Assembly: GCF_000282475.1 (NCBI RefSeq)
Contig: NZ_AKJF01000021.1
Coordinates: forward strand, 1 to 64,000
Direction: 5' to 3'
DNA: 64,000 bases
Source: Pseudomonas sp. GM78
GTDB taxonomy: Bacteria; Pseudomonadota; Gammaproteobacteria; Pseudomonadales; Pseudomonadaceae
Below are positions 8,501 through 16,442 of this stretch, piece by piece. The position numbers and the translations under genes are program-made. The notes below the pieces were generated by a model. It did not search any database. It saw only the letters and a list, made by a program, of their open reading frames with translations, and was not told the origin of the DNA. Numbering within the stretch: the stretch's first letter is position 1; each line of letters opens with the position of its first letter.

Positions 8501-10390
8501 AAGCTGCAACTGGTCGCAGCGTTCAACCACCTGCACATCTTCATTGACCCGAACCCGAACCCGGCGACCAGCTTCGCCGAGCGTCAGCGCCTGTTCGACC
8601 TGCCACGTTCGGCCTGGTCGGACTACGACACCAGCATCATGTCCGAAGGCGGCGGTATCTTCTCCCGTAGCGCCAAGAGCATCGCGATTTCCCCGCAGAT
8701 GCAGGAACGCTTCGACATCCAGGCCGACAAGCTGACCCCGACCGAACTGCTGAACGCCTTGCTCAAGGCGCCGGTGGACCTGTTGTGGAACGGCGGTATC
8801 GGTACTTACGTCAAGGCCAGCAGCGAAAGCCACGCCGATGTCGGCGACAAGGCCAACGACGCACTGCGCGTGAACGGCAACGAACTGCGCTGCAAAGTGG
8901 TGGGCGAGGGCGGTAACCTCGGCATGACCCAGCTGGGTCGTGTGGAATTCGGCCTCAATGGCGGCGGTTCCAACACCGACTTCATCGACAACGCCGGTGG
9001 CGTGGATTGCTCCGACCACGAAGTGAACATCAAGATCCTGCTGAACGAAGTGGTTCAGGCCGGCGACATGACCGACAAGCAACGCAACCAGTTGCTGGCG
9101 AGCATGACCGACGAAGTCGGTGGTCTGGTGTTGGGCAACAACTACAAGCAGACCCAGGCACTGTCCCTGGCAGCCCGTCGTGCCTTGCCGCGGATTGCCG
9201 AATACAAGCGCCTGATGAACGATCTGGAAGGTCGGGGCAAGCTGGATCGCGCCATCGAGTTCCTGCCGGCTGAAGACCAGCTCAACGAGCGCGTCGCGGC
9301 GGGCCATGGCCTGACCCGTGCCGAGCTGTCGGTGCTGATCTCCTACAGCAAGATCGACCTCAAGGAGCAGCTGCTGGGCTCCCTGGTGCCGGACGACGAC
9401 TACCTGACCCGCGACATGGAAACCGCTTTCCCGCCGACCCTGGTGAACAAGTTTTCCGAAGCCATGCGCCGTCACCGCCTGAAGCGCGAAATCGTCAGCA
9501 CCCAGATCGCCAACGACCTGGTCAACCACATGGGCATCACCTTCGTTCAGCGACTCAAGGAGTCGACCGGCATGAGCCCGGCGAACGTGGCTGGCGCTTA
9601 CGTAATCGTGCGTGACATTTTCCATCTCCCGCACTGGTTCCGTCAGATCGAAAACCTGGACTACAAGGTTTCCGCCGACGTGCAACTGGAGCTGATGGAC
9701 GAGCTGATGCGTTTGGGTCGTCGTGCCACGCGCTGGTTCCTGCGTGCCCGTCGTAACGAGCAGAACGCTGCCCGTGACGTCGCGCATTTCGGTCCGCACC
9801 TGGCGGCATTGGGCCTCAAGCTCGACGAGCTGCTCAGTGGCGAGATCCGCGAAACCTGGCAGACCCGTTATCAGGCGTACGTCGCAGCCGGTGTGCCGGA
9901 GTTACTGGCGCGCATGGTGGCTGGCACCACGCACCTGTACACCCTGCTGCCGATCATCGAGGCCTCCGACGTGACCGGCCAGGACCCTGCGGACGTGGCC
10001 AAGGCCTACTTCGCCGTGGGCAGTGCGCTGGACATCACCTGGTACCTGCAACAGATCAGTGCCCTGCCGGTGGAAAACAACTGGCAGGCCTTGGCCCGTG
10101 AAGCGTTCCGCGATGACGTCGACTGGCAGCAACGTGCGATCACCATCTCGGTCCTGCAAGAGGGCAACGGCACCCAGGACGTGGAAACACGCCTGGCGTC
10201 GTGGATGGCGCAGCACGAAAGCATGATCGGGCGCTGGCGCGCCATGCTGGTGGAAATTCGTGCCGCCAGCGGTACGGACTACGCCATGTACGCGGTAGCC
10301 AACCGCGAGTTGCTGGACCTGGCGTTGAGCGGGCAAGCGGTGGTGCCTGTCACTGCCAACGCCAGCGCCGAGCTGGAACCGGCGGCCTGA
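5501..10390 (+). CDS. gdhB: NAD-specific glutamate dehydrogenase, giant form
   Basis: A 1629-residue enzyme of the 180-kDa NAD-dependent glutamate dehydrogenase family, which oxidatively deaminates glutamate to 2-oxoglutarate and ammonium and feeds carbon into the TCA cycle during growth on amino acids such as arginine. About the first 700 residues are the regulatory, ACT-like part; the catalytic core carries VPVGAKGGF near residue 845 and the nucleotide-binding VVGVGDMAGDVFGNG near 985. ATG 5501 (MAFFTAASKA) was preferred over 5453 because AGCGGAG lies just upstream. The frame is intact throughout, and a terminator follows at 10412. P. aeruginosa GdhB is of similar length. The gene stands alone and is probably controlled by amino-acid signals from its long upstream region. 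Confidence 0.96.
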   Translation: MAFFTAASKADFQHQLQAALAQHISEQALPQVALFAEQFFGIISLDELTQRRLSDLAGCTLSAWRLLERFDHAQPQVRVYNPDYERHGWQSTHTAVEVLHHDLPFLVDSVRTELNRRGYSIHTLQTTVLSVRRGSKGELLEILPKGTQGDDVLQESLMYLEIDRCANTAELNVLTRELEQVLGEVRVAVSDFEPMKAKVQEILTHLDNSQFAIDADEKSEIKGFLEWLVGNHFTFLGYEEFVVSDEADGGHIVYDKDSFLGLTKLLRAGLTYDDLRIEDYAVNYLREPTLLSFAKAAHPSRVHRPAYPDYVSIREIDANGKVIKECRFMGLYTSSVYGESVRVIPYIRRKVAEIERRSGFQAKAHLGKELAQVLEVLPRDDLFQTPVDELFSTVMSIVQIQERNKIRVFLRKDPYGRFCYCLAYVPRDIYSTEVRQKIQQVLMDRLKASDCEFWTFFSESVLARVQLILRVDPKNRIDIDPQQLENEVIQACRSWQDDYSALTVETFGEAHGTNVLADFPKGFPAGYRERFAAHSAVVDMQHLLNLNEKNPLVMSFYQPLGQVGQRELHCKLYHADTPLALSDVLPILENLGLRVLGEFPYRLRHNSGREFWIHDFAFTAAEGLDLDIQQLNDTLQDAFVHIVRGDAENDAFNRLVLTAGLPWRDVALLRAYARYLKQIRLGFDLGYIASTLNNHTDIARELTRLFKTRFYLARKLSSDDLEQRLEHAILTALDDVQVLNEDRILRRYLDLIKATLRTNFYQTDANGHNKSYFSFKFNPHLIPELPKPVPKFEIFVYSPRVEGVHLRFGNVARGGLRWSDREEDFRTEVLGLVKAQQVKNSVIVPVGAKGGFLPRRLPLGGSRDEIAAEGIACYRIFISGLLDITDNLKDGALVPPANVVRHDDDDPYLVVAADKGTATFSDIANGIAIDYGFWLGDAFASGGSAGYDHKKMGITAKGAWVGVQRHFRERGINVQEDSITVVGVGDMAGDVFGNGLLMSDKLQLVAAFNHLHIFIDPNPNPATSFAERQRLFDLPRSAWSDYDTSIMSEGGGIFSRSAKSIAISPQMQERFDIQADKLTPTELLNALLKAPVDLLWNGGIGTYVKASSESHADVGDKANDALRVNGNELRCKVVGEGGNLGMTQLGRVEFGLNGGGSNTDFIDNAGGVDCSDHEVNIKILLNEVVQAGDMTDKQRNQLLASMTDEVGGLVLGNNYKQTQALSLAARRALPRIAEYKRLMNDLEGRGKLDRAIEFLPAEDQLNERVAAGHGLTRAELSVLISYSKIDLKEQLLGSLVPDDDYLTRDMETAFPPTLVNKFSEAMRRHRLKREIVSTQIANDLVNHMGITFVQRLKESTGMSPANVAGAYVIVRDIFHLPHWFRQIENLDYKVSADVQLELMDELMRLGRRATRWFLRARRNEQNAARDVAHFGPHLAALGLKLDELLSGEIRETWQTRYQAYVAAGVPELLARMVAGTTHLYTLLPIIEASDVTGQDPADVAKAYFAVGSALDITWYLQQISALPVENNWQALAREAFRDDVDWQQRAITISVLQEGNGTQDVETRLASWMAQHESMIGRWRAMLVEIRAASGTDYAMYAVANRELLDLALSGQAVVPVTANASAELEPAA

Positions 10391-10411
10391 TCAGGCGCTG
10401 AATGAAAAAGC

Positions 10412-10442
10412 CCCGCATCGAGAGATGCGGGTTTTTTTTTTT
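10412..10442 (+). terminator. Rho-independent terminator of gdhB
   Basis: An eight-base perfect stem (cccgcatc / gatgcggg) with a GAGA loop is followed by eleven T residues, 22 bases after the gdhB stop. It is a textbook intrinsic terminator. Confidence 0.93.
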
Positions 10443-10470
10443 CGCCGATTATTTTTGTAGCGCCTGTTCC

Positions 10471-10564
10471 GGCCTCTTCGCGGGCAAGCCCGCTCCCACA
10501 GGTGAGCGAGTATTTCCAAAAAAAAGCGATCCACTGTGGGAGCGGACTTGCCCGCGAAGAGGCC
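10471..10564. repeat. REP/BIME palindrome pair
   Basis: Two inverted units with the GCGGGCAAGCCCGCTCCCACA core, ending in cttgcccgcgaagaggcc, separated by about 35 bases. It lies just beyond the gdhB terminator and immediately downstream of the minus-strand lipoprotein stop, where it could stabilise mRNA ends. Confidence 0.9.
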
Positions 10565-10571
10565 TTTTCAG

Positions 10572-11282
10572 TCAATACAACTTCTGACCCTTGTTATCGT
10601 CAAGCATCGACACTTTATCTGTCGGCTTGGACAACAAATTATTGAGCGACTGGTCAAACTTCTGCAGTGCCCTTACTTGCACATTCTGTTGCTCGTTAAT
10701 GTCGGCGACAATCTCTTCGCTGCGTTTAAAGTCCGCCCAAACCGGACTTAGCGCCTTCGCGTCATGCCCTTTTGCAGTGCCAATATAACTCAGGTTCTTA
10801 TCATAGAAGTCCACACTGACATTCGCTTCGACGTCCGAACTGCGCGAGGTGATCAGTTGGCTGCGGCTGTCGACGACGGCGACCACATCCGGTTTTGCCG
10901 CCTGCAGGCTCTGCATGTCCGGGTACACCGTGACCGAACCAAATTGCCGTTGCAGGGAGGCCTTGACCCAGTCCACCGCCAGATCCGGTTTTGACGTCGC
11001 CACATAGGCGTCATGGATCGACTGCACCAGCAGGCTCTGGCCGAAACCGGTGCCGGCATTGGCCTGGTAGTCTTGCAGGTAGGCACGGTTGGCCTGGGTA
11101 TTGCGGCTGTAGACGATGCCAAGCGTTACATCGCTGCCGTTGGGGATGCTGGTTGCGCTGCTGCGACCTACCGGTTGCGTGAAGATACCGTCGAGCGGTG
11201 TCACCGCTGAAGGCGCCGTGGGAATCGAGCATCCGGTGATTAGAATGCTCATGGTCAATGTACTGACAAACGCAAGTTTCAT
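10572..11282 (-). CDS. Predicted lipoprotein, unknown function
   Basis: A 236-residue protein with a lipoprotein signal: MKLAFV, a hydrophobic stretch, and lipobox LITGC, giving a lipidated cysteine at about residue 18. ATG 11282 is chosen over 11303 because GGAG stands 7 bases upstream and the signal begins there. The mature part is a mixed alpha/beta domain without motifs I recognise; DVVAVVDSRSQLIT and AWVDFKRSEEI-like stretches suggest a periplasmic domain related to lipoproteins with an ABC-sugar-type or GNA1162-like fold, but this is only impression. It is transcribed alone, convergent with gdhB. Confidence 0.75.
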   Translation of the reverse strand: MKLAFVSTLTMSILITGCSIPTAPSAVTPLDGIFTQPVGRSSATSIPNGSDVTLGIVYSRNTQANRAYLQDYQANAGTGFGQSLLVQSIHDAYVATSKPDLAVDWVKASLQRQFGSVTVYPDMQSLQAAKPDVVAVVDSRSQLITSRSSDVEANVSVDFYDKNLSYIGTAKGHDAKALSPVWADFKRSEEIVADINEQQNVQVRALQKFDQSLNNLLSKPTDKVSMLDDNKGQKLY

Positions 11283-11455
11283 GGTGTTTCTCCAGTGAAA
11301 CAACTTCGGTCGGAAAGTTACAGTTGCCGCATGGGGGCGGCAGTGACTCCAGACTAAACCGTGCGCTGATTAATGAAATAGCCAATCCGTGAAGTTATAC
11401 AGTGGCCAATAGTTTTGTTCGGTTTAAGTAAGGGTGGTTAATTGCCTGAGGATAT

Positions 11456-11490
11456 AAAAACGCCCGAATCATGAGTTTGGGCGTTTTTAT
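11456..11490 (-). terminator. Bidirectional hairpin terminator after the cupin gene
   Basis: AAAAACGCCC pairs with GGGCGTTTTT around a short loop, giving an A-run on one side and a T-run on the other. It lies 22 bases beyond the stop of the minus-strand cupin gene, which it probably ends. Confidence 0.85.
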
Positions 11491-11511
11491 TTATGGCTGT
11501 GGGTTTAACCA

Positions 11512-11922
11512 TCAGTTTTGCAAGGGGACCAACACTTTCTCGTCCGGCGACAACACCATGAATACCAACAGCTTGGCTGGTTTTGTTTTGCTGGCATTTT
11601 TCGAGACAAGATGTTCCGAGCCTGCAGGTTCGTACCAATACTCACCGGCCTTGTACGTGACCTCTTTTTCGCCCTTCACCTGGGAAGTGATCGATCCCGA
11701 AAGCACATAGGCCATGGCGGTGCCGTCATGTTTGTGCGCGATGGACGCCTGGCCTGGCTTGTAGTCGACCTCAATCATCAAGGCTTTTTTGCCCGGGGCG
11801 TTTTTCAGCATCTGGTCCTGCAACACCGTGACCTTTTCTGAAGGGTCACCGGCCTCATGGGCAAACGCCGAAGCGCAAACGGTCAAGGCAAGGGCAGCGA
11901 GAGAGCAGCGCAAAAGGTTCAT
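11512..11922 (-). CDS. Exported cupin-domain protein
   Basis: A 136-residue protein with a signal peptide (cleavage probably after CASAFA, about residue 21) followed by a single cupin barrel. The metal-binding cupin motif 1 is visible as AHKHDGTAMAYVLSG (His-x-His), and motif 2 as EYWYEPAGSEHLV. AGGTG lies 7 bases before the ATG. Periplasmic single-domain cupins are common in Pseudomonas and their substrates are generally unknown, so I give no specific enzyme activity. The gene is monocistronic, with its own terminator at 11456-11490. Confidence 0.85.
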   Translation of the reverse strand: MNLLRCSLAALALTVCASAFAHEAGDPSEKVTVLQDQMLKNAPGKKALMIEVDYKPGQASIAHKHDGTAMAYVLSGSITSQVKGEKEVTYKAGEYWYEPAGSEHLVSKNASKTKPAKLLVFMVLSPDEKVLVPLQN

Positions 11923-12046
11923 GGTTCATCACCTGCAATGGTTGGTTGTCAGGGATCAATCTATTGCGCCAGAGGGGATAAACAAACAGCCAATTCTCGC
12001 GAAGGCCAGGGGACCAATGTGCGGCGGTGGAAGGCGCTGGAATGAA

Positions 12047-12118
12047 AAAGATCGCAGTCCCCGGAACGTTTGCAGAGGTACCCATACTCTGCAAACGCGA
12101 CCAAGGACTGCGATCTTT
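12047..12118. repeat. Nested inverted repeat, possible terminator
   Basis: An outer 14-base perfect stem (aaagatcgcagtcc / ggactgcgatcttt) encloses a second stem (cgtttgcagag / ctctgcaaacg). It lies just beyond the stop of the monooxygenase gene at 12127. The outer sequence AAAGATCGCAG recurs at 57520-57598, so this is a repeat family as well as a likely transcript end. Confidence 0.8.
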
Positions 12119-12126
12119 AACCGTGT

Positions 12127-12420
12127 CTATCTGATCGGAAAGCTGTTGAAGTCGACGGCGTTGGCCAGCTGGCAATCGATCAGGTCGATGAAGCCTTGCA
12201 CTTGGGGACTGTTGAAATGCGATTGCATCGCCGATTCCGATTGCCAGTGGGCGCTGACAGTCCAGCGATTACTGTCCTCAGGGCAGCGGTCGACCATATA
12301 GGATTCACAGCCCGGTAGTTCGCGCAGGGTGTCGACAATTTTTTGCAATTGCTTGCCCAGATCTTCCGAGCGGCCGGCGGCGGCCTGAACCTGTACGGTA
12401 TTGATCACTTTGTAGGACAT
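12127..12420 (-). CDS. Antibiotic biosynthesis monooxygenase (ABM) domain protein
   Basis: A 97-residue single ABM-fold protein (dimeric ferredoxin-like alpha/beta barrel). It shows the strand INTVQVQAAAGR, a helix ending in LRELPGC, then ESYMVDRCPEDSNRWTVSAHWQ, where the SxxW-type strand is typical. GAGGAG lies 10 bases before the ATG. These proteins are small quinone or haem monooxygenases, or act as substrate-binding proteins; the specific substrate cannot be read from the sequence. It sits 100 bases downstream of the MocR gene on the same strand and may be co-transcribed with it, with the nested hairpin at 12047 as the transcript end. Confidence 0.85.
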   Translation of the reverse strand: MSYKVINTVQVQAAAGRSEDLGKQLQKIVDTLRELPGCESYMVDRCPEDSNRWTVSAHWQSESAMQSHFNSPQVQGFIDLIDCQLANAVDFNSFPIR

Positions 12421-12520
12421 TGGCTCACACTCCTCATTGAGGGATAACGCCTATGCAGGATAGGCCTGCACCTGCGGACCACCAATAGCCAATCGCCGGA
12501 TAAAAACGCAGACCAATCCG

Positions 12521-13954
12521 TCAGGCAACTTGCTGCAAAATGTCCCGGAAACGATCCAGGGCGATGTCGATGTCCAGGGTCTCGATGGCGCCAAAACCGA
12601 GGAAAAACCCCGCCTGGGGCGCTTGCTGGTAGAAAAAACTGTCGATGGCATAAAGTCCGACTTCTACTTTTTTTGCCAGCTCGATCACCAATGGCACGTC
12701 GATCGCGACCTTGCACAACACCACCATGTGAAAACCCGCTGTGGTCGGCACCGCTTCAAGCCAGGGCGCGAGATCACCGGCCATGCGCGCCAGGATCCGC
12801 TCGCGCCTGCCTGCGTAGATCGTATGGCAGCGACGAATGTGCTTGAGCAGGCAGCCTTCGGCGATGAATTTGGCCAGCGCCCATTGGGGCAGGGTGGAGG
12901 TGTGCAGGTCGGTGAGCTGCTTGGCGCGCACCACCGCCTCGAGAATCGCCGGCGGCAGGATCGCGTAACCCAGGCGCAGCTCTGGTAAAAGGGTTTTCGA
13001 GAAGGTCCCGACATAGGCAACGATCCCGCGCTCGTCCATGCTTTGCAGCGAGTCCGTGGGGCGGCCTTCGTAGCGAAACTCGCTGTCGTAGTCGTCCTCG
13101 ATGATGATCGCCCCCAGTTCATGGGCGCGTGCCAGCAGCGCGGCCCGGCGCTCCTGGCTCATGGGCATGCCCAGCGGGAACTGGTGCGAGGGGGTGACAT
13201 AGATCAGCCGCGTTCCGAGGGGGATTTTCTCCACCACAATGCCTTCGGCGTCCACCGGCACGCCAATCACCGTGGCGCCATGGGTGCCGAACAGCAGGCG
13301 CGCCGGCGGATAACCGGGGTCTTCCATGGCGACGATGCTGCCCGCTCGTATCAGCACCCGGGCAATCAGATCCAGCGCCTGCTGCGCGCCATTGCACACC
13401 ACCACGTCCTCATCCTGGCAATTGACCCCGCGAGAAAAGGCGATGTGCTGGGCGATGGCATTGCGCAGCGCCGGCAGGCCTTCGGGCAGGCTGTAGAAAC
13501 CCTTGGACCCGGCGATCTGGCGCAAGGCGTGGGACGTGCAGCGTCGCCAATCGTCCTGGGGAAACTGGCCCTTGCTGGTGGCGCCGCCAATGAAGTCGTA
13601 GCGCAGCGAGCCTTCCAGCGTCGGATGACGCAAAAATACCGGCAGGTTGCGCCAGGATTCGATCACCTCGCACCCGGCGAGCTCCGAATGGCTCTGCTTG
13701 CGCTCGATTTTCGAGACCCGGGCGTTGACGTAGGTGCCTTTGCCGATCACCCCGGTGAGGAAGTTTTCATAGGTCAGCTGGGCATAGGTATCGGAAATGG
13801 TCTTGCGCGAAATGCCCAGTTGCTCGGCCAGCAGGCGACTGGGTGGCAGTTGCGTCCCGGCGGCCAGGCGTCCCGATTCGATAGCGCTGCGCAGTTGCGT
13901 ATACAACTGGCCCGCCAGGTCCTTGCGTCCGTTAATGACAACGTGTAGTTCCAT
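12521..13954 (-). CDS. MocR/GntR-family regulator with aminotransferase domain
   Basis: A 477-residue MocR-type regulator: an N-terminal GntR winged helix (residues about 10-75, with LPPSRLLAEQLGISRKTISD as the recognition part) joined to a fold-type I PLP aminotransferase domain. The PLP lysine is in YVGTFSKTLLPELRLGY, and the phosphate-binding DDYDSEFRYEG region is present. ATG 13954 (MELHVVING) has GGAG 10 bases upstream; the longer frame to 13975 does not. MocR regulators normally control a divergently transcribed neighbour, here the AhpD-like gene at 14158. That pairing is common in proteobacteria, with the carboxymuconolactone-decarboxylase family protein as the target. The effector is probably a PLP-linked amine or amino acid. 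Confidence 0.92.
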   Translation of the reverse strand: MELHVVINGRKDLAGQLYTQLRSAIESGRLAAGTQLPPSRLLAEQLGISRKTISDTYAQLTYENFLTGVIGKGTYVNARVSKIERKQSHSELAGCEVIESWRNLPVFLRHPTLEGSLRYDFIGGATSKGQFPQDDWRRCTSHALRQIAGSKGFYSLPEGLPALRNAIAQHIAFSRGVNCQDEDVVVCNGAQQALDLIARVLIRAGSIVAMEDPGYPPARLLFGTHGATVIGVPVDAEGIVVEKIPLGTRLIYVTPSHQFPLGMPMSQERRAALLARAHELGAIIIEDDYDSEFRYEGRPTDSLQSMDERGIVAYVGTFSKTLLPELRLGYAILPPAILEAVVRAKQLTDLHTSTLPQWALAKFIAEGCLLKHIRRCHTIYAGRRERILARMAGDLAPWLEAVPTTAGFHMVVLCKVAIDVPLVIELAKKVEVGLYAIDSFFYQQAPQAGFFLGFGAIETLDIDIALDRFRDILQQVA

Positions 13955-14051
13955 ACCGGCAAGGCTCCATGGCAATTGAGGCGCGTGTGCAGTGCCAGAT
14001 TAACCTCAACTGGCGTTTATGCAGTAGTTGTGTGGCGCAAAAACCGCCAAT

Positions 14052-14073
14052 TGGTCTGGGGCCCGGTGGACCA
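14052..14073. promoter_or_regulatory. Candidate MocR operator in the divergent intergenic region
   Basis: Within the 203 bases between the divergent mocR and ahpD-like genes, TGGTC (14052-14056) and GACCA (14069-14073) form a dyad around a GC-rich centre. MocR proteins often bind TGGTCC/GGACCA-like half sites between their gene and the target. It is a candidate only. Confidence 0.35.
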
Positions 14074-14157
14074 CTGAAATTTCGCGCAATTGGATATGTA
14101 ACGCAGCATTAACAACGGCTACCTTGGCGGCAAATCATCGTCCTATGAGGTCGCACC

Positions 14158-14598
14158 ATGAACCCCCGCCTGGATTACTACAGTGCCTCGCCCAAGGCGA
14201 TGAAAGCGATGATCGCCATGGAAGCCCTGACCAGCAGCCTGAGCATCGAGCCGGCGCTGCTGCACTTGATCAAGATCCGCGCTTCGCAGCTCAACGGCTG
14301 TGCGTTCTGCACCGACATGCACTCGGTGGACGCCCGGCGCCTGGGCGAGACCGACCGCCGCCTGTACTCCATCGTGGTCTGGCGCGACAGCAACTTTTTC
14401 AACCCGCGCGAGCGCGCCGCCCTGGCCTGGACCGAAGCGGTGACACTGCTTTCGCAGGACCACGTGCCGGACGCTGTCTACGAGCAAGCCCGAGAGCAGT
14501 TCAGCGAGGGTGAACTGGTGGACCTGACCATCGCGGTCACCACCATCAACAGCTGGAATCGACTGGCCGTGAGTTTTCGCCAGGCGCCTAGCGCCTGA
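14158..14598 (+). CDS. AhpD/carboxymuconolactone decarboxylase-family protein
   Basis: A 146-residue all-helical protein of the AhpD-like family. The active-site motif is complete: ASQLNGCAFCTDMHS, a CxxC with the downstream histidine, near residues 43-57. AhpD-like proteins with CxxC act as peroxidase or thiol-redox proteins. The gene is divergent from the MocR regulator at 12521-13954 and is its likely target. Start ATG 14158 follows a cctATGAGGT stretch with AGG about 9 bases upstream. No signal peptide is present, so it is cytoplasmic. This regulator-target pair probably answers oxidative or electrophilic stress, though that is inference. Confidence 0.92.
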   Translation: MNPRLDYYSASPKAMKAMIAMEALTSSLSIEPALLHLIKIRASQLNGCAFCTDMHSVDARRLGETDRRLYSIVVWRDSNFFNPRERAALAWTEAVTLLSQDHVPDAVYEQAREQFSEGELVDLTIAVTTINSWNRLAVSFRQAPSA

Positions 14599-14671
14599 GC
14601 GGCTGTCATACGTCGTTCATGCAGATTGCGCAGGATGGAACTCCCAGTGAAAGATCGACAGGGAGTCATCG

Positions 14672-15652
14672 ATGTCATTCATGGAAACCCGGGGCGTTCA
14701 GCCTGTAGCGCAATACCCCACACCTCTCGATAAAACCACGTCCTGGCGCACCCGCGCGGCGCAGATCGATCCACTGCAGGCGCAGTGCTTCAGCGTGATC
14801 GCCCGTTGCGGCTGCTTCATGCAGGCAGCCCGCCGTCTCAACATCAAGGCAACCCGGCTGCGCAAGCAATTGGCGCAGCTGGAAAAGCAGTTGCAGTGTT
14901 CACTGTTCAGCCCTTCGGAGAACGGGCTGGTGCTCAGTCGTGACGGCCTGCAACTGCACAAGCAGCTGACCGCGTTGGCGCATGAACGCGACCTGCCGGT
15001 GATCGAGCAACCCATTGTGCGCCTGGCTGTCGCCGAGACGATCCTGCACGACATCCTCGGTCGTGATCTGGTGGCGTTGTTGCGACGCAATGCCAGTGCA
15101 CGCCTGGACATCATTACCCTCGACAGCGAATTGTCCCTGCAGGCGGTCAGTGCCGACGTCGTGGTTTGGCTGGCGGGTACCGACTCGCCGCTGCCGGGCC
15201 CGAGTTTTGCCGTCAGCGAGCCGCAATGCCTGGCGCAATTCGACTACGTTCCGCACATCGCCAAGCGCTATTCACGGGTCGCCTCGCGACCCGACAGCCT
15301 CGATGACCTGGCCGACTTCATGCTGGTGCAGTGGCAGCATGATCGGCAGATCGACAGCTTTCGGCCCTGGAACGACCTGGTCGACCAGCGCCCGGCCGGG
15401 ATCGTGCAGTCGCATTCCTATCCACTGATGCTGGAGATGATCCGTTGCAGCGCCTGCATCGGCCTGCTGCCCGGCTACATGAGCCACTTTGACCGTGGCT
15501 TGATCGGTTTGCCGGGGTTGTTCCAGCCGCCGATGCAGCGCCAGGTGTGGCTGGCGGTGAATGCCGAGTCAGAGGGCGAGGCGCAGGTGCAGATGATTGT
15601 CGAGTTGATCCAGAACACTTTCAGTGAGCGTCGGGACTGGTTCGAGAGCTGA
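14672..15652 (+). CDS. LysR-family transcriptional regulator
   Basis: A 326-residue LysR-type regulator. The winged helix occupies about residues 36-95 (IARCGCFMQAARRLNIKATRLRKQLAQLE, with the LysR alanine-rich turn and the RxxxQLAQLEKQL helix), preceded by an unusual 30-residue N-terminal extension. The effector domain follows from about residue 115. GGGAG lies 6 bases before the ATG. It does not face a divergent gene closely: the AhpD-like gene ends 73 bases upstream on the same strand. Its target is unclear, and could be the gene upstream or distant loci. Confidence 0.85.
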   Translation: MSFMETRGVQPVAQYPTPLDKTTSWRTRAAQIDPLQAQCFSVIARCGCFMQAARRLNIKATRLRKQLAQLEKQLQCSLFSPSENGLVLSRDGLQLHKQLTALAHERDLPVIEQPIVRLAVAETILHDILGRDLVALLRRNASARLDIITLDSELSLQAVSADVVVWLAGTDSPLPGPSFAVSEPQCLAQFDYVPHIAKRYSRVASRPDSLDDLADFMLVQWQHDRQIDSFRPWNDLVDQRPAGIVQSHSYPLMLEMIRCSACIGLLPGYMSHFDRGLIGLPGLFQPPMQRQVWLAVNAESEGEAQVQMIVELIQNTFSERRDWFES

Positions 15653-15665
15653 GCACAGCTCAAAA

Positions 15666-15759
15666 AATGTGGGAGCGAGCCTGCTCGCGATAGCGGTGGG
15701 TCCGCCAACATTAATAGCGACTGATACATCGCCATCGCGAGCAGGCTCGCTCCCACATT
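15666..15759. repeat. REP/BIME palindrome pair
   Basis: Inverted units aatgtgggagcgagcctgct and its complement ending ctcgctcccacatt enclose about 40 bases. It lies 14 bases after the LysR gene and before the GNAT gene. Confidence 0.92.
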
Positions 15760-15828
15760 GGTTCTCGCCATGTTTGAAGAATGCGTTGTAGAGTGGGCGG
15801 CCATGTCTGTATCAAGGATGAATCACCC

Positions 15829-16350
15829 ATGAGCGCTACCGACGCTGTCATCACCCTCGAACGCTTCGACGAATCCCACCTCGTCGGCGTTACCGCGCTC
15901 TACAACGACCCTGCGGTCACCCGTCAAGTGTTGCAAATGCCATATCAGTCCGTCGAAGCCTGGCGCAAACGCCTGGAAGCGGACAACGTACGCTCGGTCA
16001 AACTGGTCGCGTTGCATCAGGGCGTCGTGGTCGGCGAGCTTGGCCTTGAACAGTTTTCACGTATCCGACGCAGTCATGCCGGCAGTTTTGGCATGGGCGT
16101 GGCGCCAGCCTGGCAGGGCAAGGGCGTGGGTTCGCAACTGCTGGCAGCGGCGCTGGATATTGCCGACAACTGGATGAACCTGCGGCGGGTCGAACTGAGC
16201 GTGTATGCCGACAACGAAGCCGCCATCGGCCTGTACCGCAAGTTCGGCTTCGAGACCGAAGGGCTGTTTCGCGACTATGCGGTGCGTGATGGCGGCTACG
16301 TCGATACCTTGAGCATGGCGCGTTTGCGACGCATGCCCAATAGCGATTGA
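15829..16350 (+). CDS. GNAT-family N-acetyltransferase (YhhY-like)
   Basis: A 173-residue GNAT acetyltransferase that moves an acetyl group from acetyl-CoA to an amine. The acetyl-CoA pyrophosphate loop reads GVAPAWQGKGVGSQLL near residue 92, and the C-terminal strand is NEAAIGLYRKFGFETEG, both diagnostic. ATG 15829 (MSATDAVITL) was chosen over 15781; AAGGA stands 10 bases before it. The length and order of motifs resemble E. coli YhhY, an amino-acid N-acetyltransferase, but the substrate is not certain. It may be co-transcribed with the hypothetical at 16443, which starts 93 bases on. Confidence 0.88.
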   Translation: MSATDAVITLERFDESHLVGVTALYNDPAVTRQVLQMPYQSVEAWRKRLEADNVRSVKLVALHQGVVVGELGLEQFSRIRRSHAGSFGMGVAPAWQGKGVGSQLLAAALDIADNWMNLRRVELSVYADNEAAIGLYRKFGFETEGLFRDYAVRDGGYVDTLSMARLRRMPNSD

Positions 16351-16442
16351 TCCATACCGCTCGCGCTTTTAGTCGTACGCGGGCGGCGCGCATCTGCCAT
16401 GCTGAACGTCCGCAACACCGCTTCAATCAAGGGAACACCGCA

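Noticed and set aside
5471-9799. A 1442-codon open frame antisense to gdhB
   Set aside because: It has low-complexity composition (many V, G, H, Q) produced by the strong third-position GC bias of gdhB read on the other strand; no ribosome site or family match.
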